Origin: WHSP01 sp964424945
GTDB taxonomy: Bacteria; Gemmatimonadota; Gemmatimonadetes; Longimicrobiales; Longimicrobiaceae
Assembly: GCA_964424945.1 (NCBI GenBank)
Contig: CAYRLB010000018.1
Location: forward strand, 1 to 43,040
Direction of reading: 5' to 3'
DNA length: 43,040 nucleotides
Notes under the pieces: model-generated
Database searches by the model: none
Seen by the model: only the letters and a program-made list of their open reading frames with translations
What the model was told of the DNA's origin: nothing
Translations under genes and position numbers: made by a program
Shown here: positions 7,324 to 15,794 of the stretch, one piece after another
Layout of the letters: each line of letters begins with the position of its first letter
Position numbering within the stretch: position 1 is the first letter of the stretch

Positions 7324-9740
7324 CAGAAGGTGACCTCCACGCCGATCGCGGGCAGGATGGGAAACATGCTGAAGCCCGACCGCACCGGCGGCGCCTTATT
7401 GTAGTCGTAGAAGTAGAAGAGAACGTTTCTTCGATTGTAAACGTTCAGCACTTGAAGGTATGGGACATACGTTCCCCAGCTTCTCTCGAAGGGCCGCCTG
7501 ACCGTGACGTCGAGCCGGTGGTAGGCAGGGTAACGTTCGGCGTTCCGCTTCCCGAGGAGGACGAAGAGGGGCAGCCCATCTTCTCCCGATTCAAAGCCGT
7601 AAGGTTCGGCCTGACCCTCGAGCGGGTGGTGCCGCCAGGACAGGTACTGCCCGATGGGGCGGGTGTACGGGAGCCCTGACCCGTAGTTCCAGCGGCCTCC
7701 AATCTCCAGCCCGCTCTCTGCGACGTACTGCGCCACGACATCGACCTTGATTCTGCGGTCGAAGATCGGCGGGTAGGTGATCTCCTGCGGCACATCCTCC
7801 CACCCGGCGGCCTGGGCATCCGGGAAGGATCGTGTGGCGCGGAGGAGGGAGAGGGTGGCCCATCCGGTCAGCTTTCCCGAAGATTGTCGGAGGAGAAGGT
7901 CGAGGCCGCGGGAGCGGCCGTCCCCGGCGAGAAGGTCATCTGCAGGATCATTCGGATCGTCTGCGAGATTGAATTCGGTCACGCCGTCGAAGCGACGGAG
8001 ATACGCTTCGATCGAGGCGGACCATCCATCCCCCCAGAAGGTCTCGATCCCGAGCTGTACCTGATCGGATACGACAGCGGGGACCGAAGCATCGGCAAGG
8101 ACCCAGGTGTCGTTCGATACCGGAAGCTCTTCGTCGCGCAGCGAGTGCAGGAACTGGGAGTACCGGCCGACGGCGAGCTTCACGGCGAAGCCGTCACCGG
8201 GACCGAGGAAGCGCTTGGCTGAAAGGCGGGGCGATACCACCGACCGGTCCCCATTCTCGCTGTACCAGGCATCGTAGCGGGTTCCGGCATCGATGATCCA
8301 GCGATCGGTCGGCCGGAGGCGCAGCGTTGCGTAGCCCGCGCCGAGATAGCCGCTGCCATCCGAGGCGTAGAAGCTCGTGCCGCCCGCCTCCGCGAGATTC
8401 TCGTGGGAGAGCCGATCGAGCGCAGCGCCGATGCGAAGCTCACTGGAGCCGGCGAGCCCGCGGGTAAGATCGAGGCGCGACATCGCCTGGCGGATCCCGC
8501 TTTCGAATCGCACATCCCCGAAATCCTCGAAGGTCAGCCGCTCGGCGAAGCGGGAGTATCCGACCCGGGCGTCCGCGATCCACTCCGAACCGATGGGCTG
8601 GAGGAGGCGGATCCCTGCGACTTGGTTGCCCCAGTTCCAGCGGAGACGGAGGACGTCCGTCGCGTCGTTCCCGCTCCCTTCCTGTCCGTCATCGTCATCG
8701 TCATCGTTGAGGCCGAAATCGGAGAGGTCGAGGACGTCGTTGCCGAAATATCCGGTGAAGGAGAGCGTGCCGCCCGATGCAGTATTCGTCGAGATACGCG
8801 CCTGGAGATCCGTCAGGTGGTAGGGAAATTCCGCGACCGGCCGGAGAACCTGATCGAAGTAGGAGCGGCGGCCGGAGATGAACCAGGCGCCCTCATCCCC
8901 GCCGAAGAGACCCGTTACCGCCGAAGGGAGGGGCGCCCTCAGGAGCAGACGCGCGGCAAGGAGGGAGATACCCCCCGACGCCTCCAGGCCGCTGGGGATG
9001 TCGGACCGGCTCTCGATGTTGAGGACCGAAGAAACCCGGCCGCCATATTCCGCGCCGAATCCGCCCGCGAACAGTTCGGCGCGCTCTACCGCGTCCGCAT
9101 TGAAGACGCTGAAGAGACCGCCGAGGTGGAAGGGGTTGAAGACCGTGAACCCATCGATGAGGATGAGGTTCTGGTCGGCCGACCCTCCGCGGACATTGTA
9201 GGAGCTCGAGAAGTCTGAGGTGGAGACCACGCCCGGTAGGAGCGAAACCGCGCGCAGAACATCCGTCTCGGCGAGTCCTGGAAGAGTGCGGAGCGCGTTC
9301 GCCTCGATGACCCGCGCCGTGATCCCGGATTCGTTCAGGAAGCGATCGCGCTCCCGGTTATCCGCCTGAACCGCACGCGCCGTGATCCCCTCGATCTCCA
9401 CGACCTGCGGGGAGAGAACGAGCTCGAGGGTGACCGTCTGCCCCGGAGCGATCGCAACCCGACGCTCGAGGGAGGCGAACCCGAGGCGGCTCGTCCGGAG
9501 TGTGTAGCTTCCGGAGGCGAGGTCGGGCAGGCGGAATGTGCCCGTTGAGGCGGTGACCGTCGTTCGGGTCGTGCCCGCAACCCCCGAGGGTTCGAGAAGA
9601 ATCGAGACATCCGCTACCGGGGCCCCCTGGGCGTCGAGCGTGCGACCGACGATCGTTCCTGCCTGGCCCCTGGCTGCAGGCGCCAGGCAGGTGAGCAGGC
9701 CCACGGTCATCAGAAACGCCCGCCCGAAGTAGTGAGACAT
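7323..9740 (-). CDS. TonB-dependent outer-membrane receptor with carboxypeptidase-regulatory-like N-domain
   Basis: 805 residues from the ATG at 9740, chosen because the signal peptide (AFLMTVGLLTCLAPAARGQ) then sits at the N-terminus; an ATG at 9839 adds 33 unlikely residues. Domains in order: signal peptide (1-25), carboxypeptidase-D regulatory-like beta-sandwich (about 27-110, with GTIVGRTLDAQGAPVADVSI), plug (about 140-250, with SLLPGVVSTSDFSSSYNVRG and NLILIDGFTVFNP), and a long barrel ending in the aromatic IGVEVTF. It imports an unidentified large ligand across the outer membrane using TonB energy. An acidic run (DDDDDDGQEGSGND) lies in a predicted extracellular loop and could bind cations. 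Followed by the coupled DUF4249 lipoprotein. Confidence 0.93.
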   Translation of the reverse strand: MSHYFGRAFLMTVGLLTCLAPAARGQAGTIVGRTLDAQGAPVADVSILLEPSGVAGTTRTTVTASTGTFRLPDLASGSYTLRTSRLGFASLERRVAIAPGQTVTLELVLSPQVVEIEGITARAVQADNRERDRFLNESGITARVIEANALRTLPGLAETDVLRAVSLLPGVVSTSDFSSSYNVRGGSADQNLILIDGFTVFNPFHLGGLFSVFNADAVERAELFAGGFGAEYGGRVSSVLNIESRSDIPSGLEASGGISLLAARLLLRAPLPSAVTGLFGGDEGAWFISGRRSYFDQVLRPVAEFPYHLTDLQARISTNTASGGTLSFTGYFGNDVLDLSDFGLNDDDDDDGQEGSGNDATDVLRLRWNWGNQVAGIRLLQPIGSEWIADARVGYSRFAERLTFEDFGDVRFESGIRQAMSRLDLTRGLAGSSELRIGAALDRLSHENLAEAGGTSFYASDGSGYLGAGYATLRLRPTDRWIIDAGTRYDAWYSENGDRSVVSPRLSAKRFLGPGDGFAVKLAVGRYSQFLHSLRDEELPVSNDTWVLADASVPAVVSDQVQLGIETFWGDGWSASIEAYLRRFDGVTEFNLADDPNDPADDLLAGDGRSRGLDLLLRQSSGKLTGWATLSLLRATRSFPDAQAAGWEDVPQEITYPPIFDRRIKVDVVAQYVAESGLEIGGRWNYGSGLPYTRPIGQYLSWRHHPLEGQAEPYGFESGEDGLPLFVLLGKRNAERYPAYHRLDVTVRRPFERSWGTYVPYLQVLNVYNRRNVLFYFYDYNKAPPVRSGFSMFPILPAIGVEVTF

Positions 9741-9903
9741 CTTCGTCTTTATCGAAGCCCCGGGAAGGGCGGCTGAGCGCTGAAGAGGATGCCGGCAGAA
9801 AACCTGCGAAGGGTATCGCCGGACTGATTTTGTCGCCATGTACCGCCCTTGACTCCCCCCTGCCGCCCGGAGAGCTTATGCGGACACTCCGGCCGATCTG
9901 TAG

Positions 9904-10653
9904 ATGAAGGCAGATACATTCGCGAAGCTCGTCGTTCTCGACGCCCTGGTCGAGGCGGAAGTCGGCTACTACCTGCAGGACAACCCGGCCTCCTTCGAAT
10001 TGTTCCGGGAAGGCATGGTCGCGCGGATCAGCGACCTCGTCGACGAGGTGGATGTCCTCGATTCGATGGCCGCCGCGCACGCGTATGACGCGATCGTCGA
10101 CTTCCTTTCCGAGCTGTCGGACCGGGACGCGGATGGCGTCGTCGATTCGATGGTGCGCTTCCGGCGCGCGATCGATCGGACCGTGATGCGAGGGATGGAC
10201 CGCAAGGAGCTCGGCGCCGCGTCGACCTGGGCCGTCGTGCTCGATGAGCTGCTCGGGGAGCTGGCGGACGAGTACCACCTCGCCGTGGTCGGCACCGAGG
10301 TACGACGGCGCGAGATGATGCGCGCGGAATCGCTCCTGGAGCGCGCCCGACACGCTGGGGAGCGAATGTTGTGGAGCGCCGAAGTGGTCCGCCCCGAGAT
10401 CACGAGCGAATTCGATCGACTCACCGCCGCCGTCCGCTACCGGCGTCTGCGCCCCACCGATGTCGACTATATGATACTGTCGCTGCAGCGAAGGGCCGCA
10501 CGATATCGGCCGTCGACGCTGACGAGGGTCGGCGCCTTTGTCCTGACGCAGGTACTCCGCAGGTCGGATCGCAAGAAGGCGGACCGTGGCAAAGCTTCGG
10601 CGGAGTCGCCCATTGCAGGGCCTGGCGTTCCCACTGCCGGGGAGGTCGCATGA
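9904..10653 (+). CDS. Unknown alpha-helical protein, first gene of the pyrE operon
   Basis: 249 residues, not recognised. Predicted almost entirely helical and rich in Asp, Glu, Arg, Val and Leu (for example SDLVDEVDVLDSMAAAHAYD and VLDELLGELADEYHLAV), with a basic, probably disordered tail from about residue 215. No signal peptide or membrane helix. Segments about 75 residues apart (ISDLVDEVDVLD; VLDELLGELADE) hint at a repeated helical unit. The stop overlaps the next start (ATGA at 10650-10653), with GGGGAGG just before it. It is the first of five genes joined by ATGA overlaps. The 163-bp gap to the divergent TonB receptor must hold its promoter. Function unknown. Confidence 0.75.
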   Translation: MKADTFAKLVVLDALVEAEVGYYLQDNPASFELFREGMVARISDLVDEVDVLDSMAAAHAYDAIVDFLSELSDRDADGVVDSMVRFRRAIDRTVMRGMDRKELGAASTWAVVLDELLGELADEYHLAVVGTEVRRREMMRAESLLERARHAGERMLWSAEVVRPEITSEFDRLTAAVRYRRLRPTDVDYMILSLQRRAARYRPSTLTRVGAFVLTQVLRRSDRKKADRGKASAESPIAGPGVPTAGEVA

Positions 10654-10805
10654 CTGGGGCAATGCCTGAGATCATGGCGGGGCATGGAACCCGATCCTCG
10701 CGTTTCGCGGCTCTACGATGCAGCCTCATGGCTGCCGGTCGGGCCATGGAACCCTTCTCCGGCCGCGACTCCTCGTCCAGACGCACCGCGGAGGGGCAGC
10801 GATGA
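10650..10805 (+). CDS. Putative 51-residue protein, ATGA-coupled on both sides
   Basis: A short frame whose ATG overlaps the previous stop (ATGA, 10650-10653) and whose stop overlaps the next start (ATGA, 10802-10805). GGGGAGG precedes its start at good spacing. The product (MTGAMPEIMAGHGTRSSRFA at its N-terminus) has four Met in the first 30 residues, no recognisable domain, and a basic tail. The double overlap is the main support. The amino-acid composition is not strongly protein-like and GC at third positions is about 70%, a little below clear genes here. A competing frame starts at 10684 and runs into the next gene; this stretch could also be a non-coding linker. Confidence 0.4.
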   Translation: MTGAMPEIMAGHGTRSSRFAALRCSLMAAGRAMEPFSGRDSSSRRTAEGQR

Positions 10806-11101
10806 GCACTCGAACGCTCGTCAGCATCCGGCGGCGGCCGGCGCCGACCGACAGCACTTCCTATGAGGAAGCGTGGGGCGCGCTGCGAGCGGCGGCGCAG
10901 GCGCAGAAGGCGCACGCATGGCGTTTCCGCTCCGCCGGGGACGACAGGCTGTTCATCGAGTTTCTCGAATTCCGGGCGGCGTCCGATCCCCGTGGCGAAG
11001 CGGCGGTCGCTGAATCGCTCGTCCGGCTCGATGCCATCGCCCCCGGAATCGTCGAGGAATGGACCGATGCCGAAGAACCAGGTCAACAGGATATGCCATG
11101 A
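10802..11101 (+). CDS. Unknown small protein upstream of pyrE
   Basis: 99 residues, not recognised. The start at 10802 is supported by AGGGGC just upstream and by the ATGA overlap with the previous short frame; an in-frame ATG at 10718 would add 28 unlikely residues. The product looks like a small alpha/beta domain: SYEEAWGALRAAAQAQKAHA, then WRFRSAGDDRLFIEFLEFRA, then EAAVAESLVRLDAIAPGIVE. Strands rich in aromatic residues flanked by helices recall ferredoxin-like or ABM-type folds, but no motif allows a name. Its stop overlaps the pyrE start (ATGA at 11098-11101), so it is co-translated with pyrimidine biosynthesis. Confidence 0.72.
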   Translation: MSTRTLVSIRRRPAPTDSTSYEEAWGALRAAAQAQKAHAWRFRSAGDDRLFIEFLEFRAASDPRGEAAVAESLVRLDAIAPGIVEEWTDAEEPGQQDMP

Positions 11102-11688
11102 ACAATAATCGCGCGCGGCTCCTCGAGCTGCTCAGGGAACGGTCGCTCGAGATCGGGGACTTTGTGCTCGCGTCGGGGGCGCGAAGCCGCTACTACGTCG
11201 ACTGTCGCCGAACGACCATGCACGCGGAAGGACAGGCGATGATCGGCACGCTCGGCCTGGAGCTCCTTCGAGAGACCGGGTGGGAGCCTGATGCGATCGG
11301 TGGTCTGACGATGGGCGCCGACCCTGTCAGTTACGCCATCGCGCACAGCAGCTGGCTTGCGGGCACCCCCATCAACGCCTTCTCCGTTCGGAAGAAGCCG
11401 AAGGATCATGGGACCGGCCGTCGGATCGAAGGCTGCTTTTCGTCGGGGAACAGCGTCGTGGTTGTGGAGGATGTGATCACGTCGGGGGGTAGCGCGCTGG
11501 AGGCGTGCCGGGCGGTCGAGGCGGAGGGCGGAAGTGTCGCGGGGATCATCGCGGTGCTCGATCGGGAGGCGGGTGGTGCCGCAGCGCTGCTGGAGGCGGG
11601 CTATGCCGTGCACGCCATCTTCCGGGTCAGCGAGCTTCTCGAGGATCAGGAGAGGGCTGCCTCGGCTGCCTCCGCGAACAGCGGATGA
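11098..11688 (+). CDS. pyrE: Orotate phosphoribosyltransferase
   Basis: 196 residues. It carries the OPRTase N-terminus (LARLLELLRERS-like, GDFVLASGARSRYYVDCRRT), the catalytic flexible loop SVRKKPKDHGTGRRIEG and the PRPP-binding motif VVVVEDVITSGGSAL. It transfers ribose-5-phosphate from PRPP to orotate to give OMP in de novo UMP synthesis, in the cytosol, as a dimer. The ATG at 11098 overlaps the upstream stop as ATGA; an in-frame ATG at 11059 lies inside the previous gene. The 3' end overlaps the M1 peptidase start, again ATGA. No other pyr gene is in this window, and I saw no attenuator or PyrR leader. Confidence 0.96.
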   Translation: MNNNRARLLELLRERSLEIGDFVLASGARSRYYVDCRRTTMHAEGQAMIGTLGLELLRETGWEPDAIGGLTMGADPVSYAIAHSSWLAGTPINAFSVRKKPKDHGTGRRIEGCFSSGNSVVVVEDVITSGGSALEACRAVEAEGGSVAGIIAVLDREAGGAAALLEAGYAVHAIFRVSELLEDQERAASAASANSG

Positions 11689-13580
11689 CGAAGATGTGGG
11701 GCAGCAGATCCGCTGTCGGATCGGCCGCACGGGCCGGATGGGCACTCCTCGTGGCGCTGTCCGGGGCCGAAGCGCTCTCCGCCTGTGCCACACTGCCGCC
11801 CGCCGAACGGGGCGTCGCGGCCGCGCGGGCGCAGGGGTACGGAGAAGCTGAGCGTCCGCAGCAGGTCGCCTACCGGATCGAGGCAAGGCTCGACGAAGCG
11901 TCTGACATTCTGACCGGTCGGCTCGTGCTGGAGTACACCAACCGTGCGGGCGTCCCCCTCGACACGCTCTGGTTTCATCAGCATCTGAACGCTTTCCGGC
12001 CGAACAGCGCCTTCGCCCGGCGGGAGATGCAGTTCGCATCGACCCGCTTCCAGCTCCTCGGCGCCGATGACCATGGCTTCGAAAGGCTCGGCCGCGTTGC
12101 AGTGGACGGGGTCGAGCTGCGCCCCTTCTATCCGGGTGCGCCCGACTCGACCGTCGTGGGGATTCCGCTCCCCGCATCCCTGGCATCGGGCGCTTCGCTG
12201 TCGATCGAGATGGACTGGACAGCGCGCCTGGCGACCATACCGCGCAGGCAGGGAAGGTCGGGACGGCACTTCGACTGGGCCCACTGGTATCCGCGTATCG
12301 CCGCCTTCAAGGATGGCCGCTGGGAGACGCAGGCGTTGGTGCCGCAGGGAGAGTTTTTCGGGGAGTTCGCCAGCTACGATGTGGTGCTCGAAGTCGCGCA
12401 GGACCAGGTGCTGGGTGCGACAGGGGTGCCGGTAGACGGGGATCCGGGTTGGGCCGGCTCTGCCCGAACAACGGCGCCGATCGTCTACAACCGGGACGCC
12501 TATCCTGCGACTTCCTTCCAGCCGCTCGGGCTGCTCGGGGCCCAGGCCGCGGAAGGGATGAAGCGGATCCGTTGGCGCGCGGAGGATGTTCATCACTTCG
12601 CCTGGGCGATGGACCCCACCTTTGTTTACGAGGGCGGGAGCTTCTCGCGAGCAGATGGCGGGGGAGAGGTCGGTATCCACGTTCTGTTCGTCCCCAATGA
12701 TGTCGATTGGGGGAATGGCATGGCGCTCGGCCGCACAATCACCGCGCTCGAATGGCTCGAAGACCGCTTCGGCCCTTATCTCTGGCCGCAGCTCACGAAT
12801 CTGCGTCGGATCGAATCGGGCGGAACCGAGTTCCCGATGATGATGATGAACGGATCACCGAGCGAAGGGCTCATCCTCCATGAAGCTACGCATCAGTATC
12901 TGCACGGGATGCTTGCCAGCAACGAGTTCCGTGAGGGTTGGCTCGACGAGGGGTTCACCTCGTACATCACGAACCGGTACTTCGAGGAGCAGGGCGTAGA
13001 CGATATCTGGGAGCCTTCACTTGCCGCCGCGCGGGAAAGGGAGCGGTTCGGCGCGACGCAGCCGGTCGCGCTGCCGGGGGCCGAGTTCCGGGATCAGTCG
13101 ATGTACAGCGCGATGACGTACACGAAGCCGGAGCTCATCTTCCGCATGCTCGAGTGGCTGATCGGCGAAGAAGCGATGCGGTCGGTGCTACGCACCTACT
13201 TCGAGCAGAACGCGCTTCAGCACGTCGATGAGACGGACTTCCGGCGGGCTGTCTCCGAGGTTACCGGGGAAAGCTACGACGCCTTCTTCGACCAGTGGAT
13301 CCACAGCACCGCGCGCCTCGACTACAGCGTCGAAAGCGCAACGACCGAGCAGCGCAGCGATGGGCGATGGCTGACCCGCGTTCGCATCCGTCGGGAGGGT
13401 GCAGCCTGGATGCCGGTCACCCTGCAGGTCGGGGACACTTCGGTGCGTCTGGAGGGTCGGGAGCCGCTCCAGGTCGTCGAGATCACGACGGACGCCCGAC
13501 CTTCCGAAGCCCGGCTCGACCCGGAAGATGTTCTGCTCGACATGCAGCCGGCGAACAATGTGCGCCGCATCGATGGATAG
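11685..13580 (+). CDS. M1-family (gluzincin) metallopeptidase lipoprotein
   Basis: 631 residues. The signal WALLVALSGAEALSAC ends in a lipobox with Cys34, so the enzyme is an exported lipoprotein. An N-terminal beta-saddle domain (about 55-330; FHQHLNAFRPNSAF is typical) is followed by the catalytic domain. That domain has GGTEFPMMM (379-387, equivalent of the GAMEN substrate-binding motif), HEATH (399-403) and the third zinc ligand Glu422 in WLDEGF, giving HExxH-x18-E. The C-terminus is a short barrel-type domain. Likely a broad aminopeptidase-like enzyme digesting peptides outside the cytoplasm. The start overlaps the pyrE stop (ATGA, 11685-11688), an odd partner for a pyrimidine gene. Confidence 0.9.
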   Translation: MTKMWGSRSAVGSAARAGWALLVALSGAEALSACATLPPAERGVAAARAQGYGEAERPQQVAYRIEARLDEASDILTGRLVLEYTNRAGVPLDTLWFHQHLNAFRPNSAFARREMQFASTRFQLLGADDHGFERLGRVAVDGVELRPFYPGAPDSTVVGIPLPASLASGASLSIEMDWTARLATIPRRQGRSGRHFDWAHWYPRIAAFKDGRWETQALVPQGEFFGEFASYDVVLEVAQDQVLGATGVPVDGDPGWAGSARTTAPIVYNRDAYPATSFQPLGLLGAQAAEGMKRIRWRAEDVHHFAWAMDPTFVYEGGSFSRADGGGEVGIHVLFVPNDVDWGNGMALGRTITALEWLEDRFGPYLWPQLTNLRRIESGGTEFPMMMMNGSPSEGLILHEATHQYLHGMLASNEFREGWLDEGFTSYITNRYFEEQGVDDIWEPSLAAARERERFGATQPVALPGAEFRDQSMYSAMTYTKPELIFRMLEWLIGEEAMRSVLRTYFEQNALQHVDETDFRRAVSEVTGESYDAFFDQWIHSTARLDYSVESATTEQRSDGRWLTRVRIRREGAAWMPVTLQVGDTSVRLEGREPLQVVEITTDARPSEARLDPEDVLLDMQPANNVRRIDG

Positions 13581-13631
13581 AAGAATGAAGGCGATATTGC
13601 ACGGACGCGGATCGCGGCGCAGCGTCGCGGG

Positions 13632-15794
13632 ATGATGCTCCCAGTGGTGCCGTCGGGTGTGGTGCGCGGCGCGTGTCCGCACGACTGCCCGGACACCTGC
13701 GCGATGCTCGTGCATGTGGAGGATGGCCGTGCGGTCCGGGTGCAGGGCGATCCGGACCATCCGGTGACGCAGGGCTTCCTCTGCGCCAAGGTTAACCGAT
13801 ACGTCGAGCGCACCTATCATGAGGGGCGGGTGCTTACCCCGATGCGGCGGGTGGGCGCGAAGGGAGAGGGACGCTTCAAGGCAGCGACCTGGGACGAAGC
13901 CCTCGATGATATCGCTTCGCGCCTGAACGCCGTCATCGCCGAGCATGGTCCGGAAGCGGTGCTCCCCTACTCCTATGCCGGGACGATGGGGCTCGTTCAG
14001 GGAAGCTCGATGGATCGGCGCTTCTTTTATCGAATCGGGGCGAGCCTCCTCGCGCGGACAATCTGCGCCGCCGCGGGAACCGAGGGATGGCGCCACAGTT
14101 ATGGGGTCCGCGTTGGACCTTCCCCGGTCGAGGTCGAGAGTTCCCGACACATCATTCTATGGGGAACGAACACGCTGACCTCAAATCCCCACCTCTGGCC
14201 CGCGATCGCACGCGCGCGGGAGGGGGGGGCGCGCGTCATCGCCATCGACCCGATCCGCACGCGGACTGCCGCACGGTGTGACCTCCATCTTCAGATCCGA
14301 CCCGGCACCGACGCAGCTCTCGCGCTCGGGATGATGCGAAGGATCATCGATCTCGATCTCCACGATCGCGATTTCCTCGCGGAGCGGACGGTTGGATGGG
14401 AGGAACTCGAGGGCCATCTCGGAGAATGGTCGCTCGAGAAAACCGCGGCGGTGACCGGCCTCGAAGCTGGCGATATCGATCGGCTGGCGCAGGAATACGC
14501 GTTGATCCGCCCGTCGTTCATCCGTCTCAACTATGGGATGCAGCGTCACGCCGGGGGCGGGATGGCGGTGCGCGCGATCTCGCTGCTGCCCGCGCTGACG
14601 GGGGCGTGGCGGGATGTTGGCGGAGGGGCGACGCTCTCGACGTCGGGTGCGTTCGGCTTCAACAGCCCGGCTCTTGAAAGGCCCGATTGGATCACGCCCG
14701 GCACCCGCACGATCAACATGATCCGGCTTGGCGAGGCGCTTACCGAACCCGACGCGGGGATCGGGGGGCCGCCGGTCAGATCGCTCATCGTCTACAATTC
14801 GAATCCGGGTGCGGTCGCGCCCGACCTCGTTCGGGTGCGTGAGGGGCTGCGGCGGGAGGATCTCTTCACTGTCGTCCTCGAACATTTCCAGACGGATACG
14901 GCGGACTACGCCGACTGGATCCTCCCCGCGACGACTCAGCTCGAACACTGGGACGTTCACGGATCGTATGGTCACTTCTATGTGACGCTGAACCGACCCG
15001 CGATCGCGCCGCTCGGTGAGAGCGCGTCGAACGCCGAAATCTTCCGGCGCCTGGCGGCGAGAATGGGACTGGATGATCCCGCTTTTGCCGATTCGGACAC
15101 GGAGCTCATCCGGCAGGCTCTGGATAGCCGTAGTCCGGCGATGGAAGGGGTGACCTTCGAGAAGCTTCTCGATGAAGGGTATGTGCGGCTGAATTTTCCT
15201 TCCCCCTTCGCGCCCCTCGCGGAAAACAGGCCACTTCGGACGCCTTCCGGGAAGATCGAGTTCAGCTCGGGCGTGCTCGAGAAGATGGGCTTCCCCGCCC
15301 TGCCCTCGTTCATCGAGCCGGCCGAAGCACTGGCGCGCCCGGACGACCGATATCCTCTGGCGCTTCTGTCACCGCCCGAGCACACCTTCCTCAACTCGAC
15401 CTTCGTCAATGTGCCGGCGTTGGCGCTGGCGGCCGGTCCGCCGAAGCTTCTTCTGAATCCGGAGGACGCCCGGAAGCGGTCTATCGGGAGCGGGGCATCG
15501 GTGCGGGTCTGGAATGATCGGGGTGAGTTCAGGGCGGAGGCGATCCTCACGGATGAGGTGCGTCCCGGTGTCGCGGCTTCCTACGGGGTGCGGTGGGCGC
15601 GGCTCTCCGGGGGACGCACCGTCAACGACACGACGTCGCAGAGGGAGAGCGATCTTGGCGGGGGCGCGGTCTTCTATGACAATGCCGTCGAGGTCGAACT
15701 GGTCGCGGCGCCGATCGACTCCGCGACACCGGTGTCGGCCACCGGATCGGCCGCGTCCTCGGCTGCCACCTCCGTTGCAGCTCGGACGACGTGA
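13632..15794 (+). CDS. Molybdopterin-dependent oxidoreductase (DMSO reductase family)
   Basis: 720 residues. The [4Fe-4S] motif is CPHDCPDTC (Cys15, 19, 23) plus Cys51 in GFLCAK. Then come molybdopterin-binding segments (WGTNTLTSNPHLWPAI; VIAIDPIRTRTA) and the C-terminal dinucleotide-binding domain (LLNPEDARKR, GVRWARLSGGRTVND). By alignment with formate dehydrogenase (R-x-U-HGPT), Cys145 in ARTICAAAGTEGW is the likely Mo/W ligand. No Tat signal is present, so it should act in the cytosol. The subgroup begins VxRGACPHDCPDTC and is often left unnamed; substrate unknown. No electron-transfer subunit is adjacent. The stop overlaps the glycosyltransferase start (GTGA). Confidence 0.88.
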   Translation: MMLPVVPSGVVRGACPHDCPDTCAMLVHVEDGRAVRVQGDPDHPVTQGFLCAKVNRYVERTYHEGRVLTPMRRVGAKGEGRFKAATWDEALDDIASRLNAVIAEHGPEAVLPYSYAGTMGLVQGSSMDRRFFYRIGASLLARTICAAAGTEGWRHSYGVRVGPSPVEVESSRHIILWGTNTLTSNPHLWPAIARAREGGARVIAIDPIRTRTAARCDLHLQIRPGTDAALALGMMRRIIDLDLHDRDFLAERTVGWEELEGHLGEWSLEKTAAVTGLEAGDIDRLAQEYALIRPSFIRLNYGMQRHAGGGMAVRAISLLPALTGAWRDVGGGATLSTSGAFGFNSPALERPDWITPGTRTINMIRLGEALTEPDAGIGGPPVRSLIVYNSNPGAVAPDLVRVREGLRREDLFTVVLEHFQTDTADYADWILPATTQLEHWDVHGSYGHFYVTLNRPAIAPLGESASNAEIFRRLAARMGLDDPAFADSDTELIRQALDSRSPAMEGVTFEKLLDEGYVRLNFPSPFAPLAENRPLRTPSGKIEFSSGVLEKMGFPALPSFIEPAEALARPDDRYPLALLSPPEHTFLNSTFVNVPALALAAGPPKLLLNPEDARKRSIGSGASVRVWNDRGEFRAEAILTDEVRPGVAASYGVRWARLSGGRTVNDTTSQRESDLGGGAVFYDNAVEVELVAAPIDSATPVSATGSAASSAATSVAARTT

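Noticed and set aside
9358..10662. A 434-codon open frame on the minus strand spanning the TonB receptor 5' end and the first pyrE-operon gene
   Set aside because: It crosses two well-supported genes and a promoter region, and its product (rich in Arg, His, Pro, Gly) has the composition of an antisense shadow in GC-rich DNA.
10684..10866. A 60-codon plus-strand frame in the pyrE operon
   Set aside because: It lacks the stop/start overlaps seen at every other junction and runs into the 99-residue gene.
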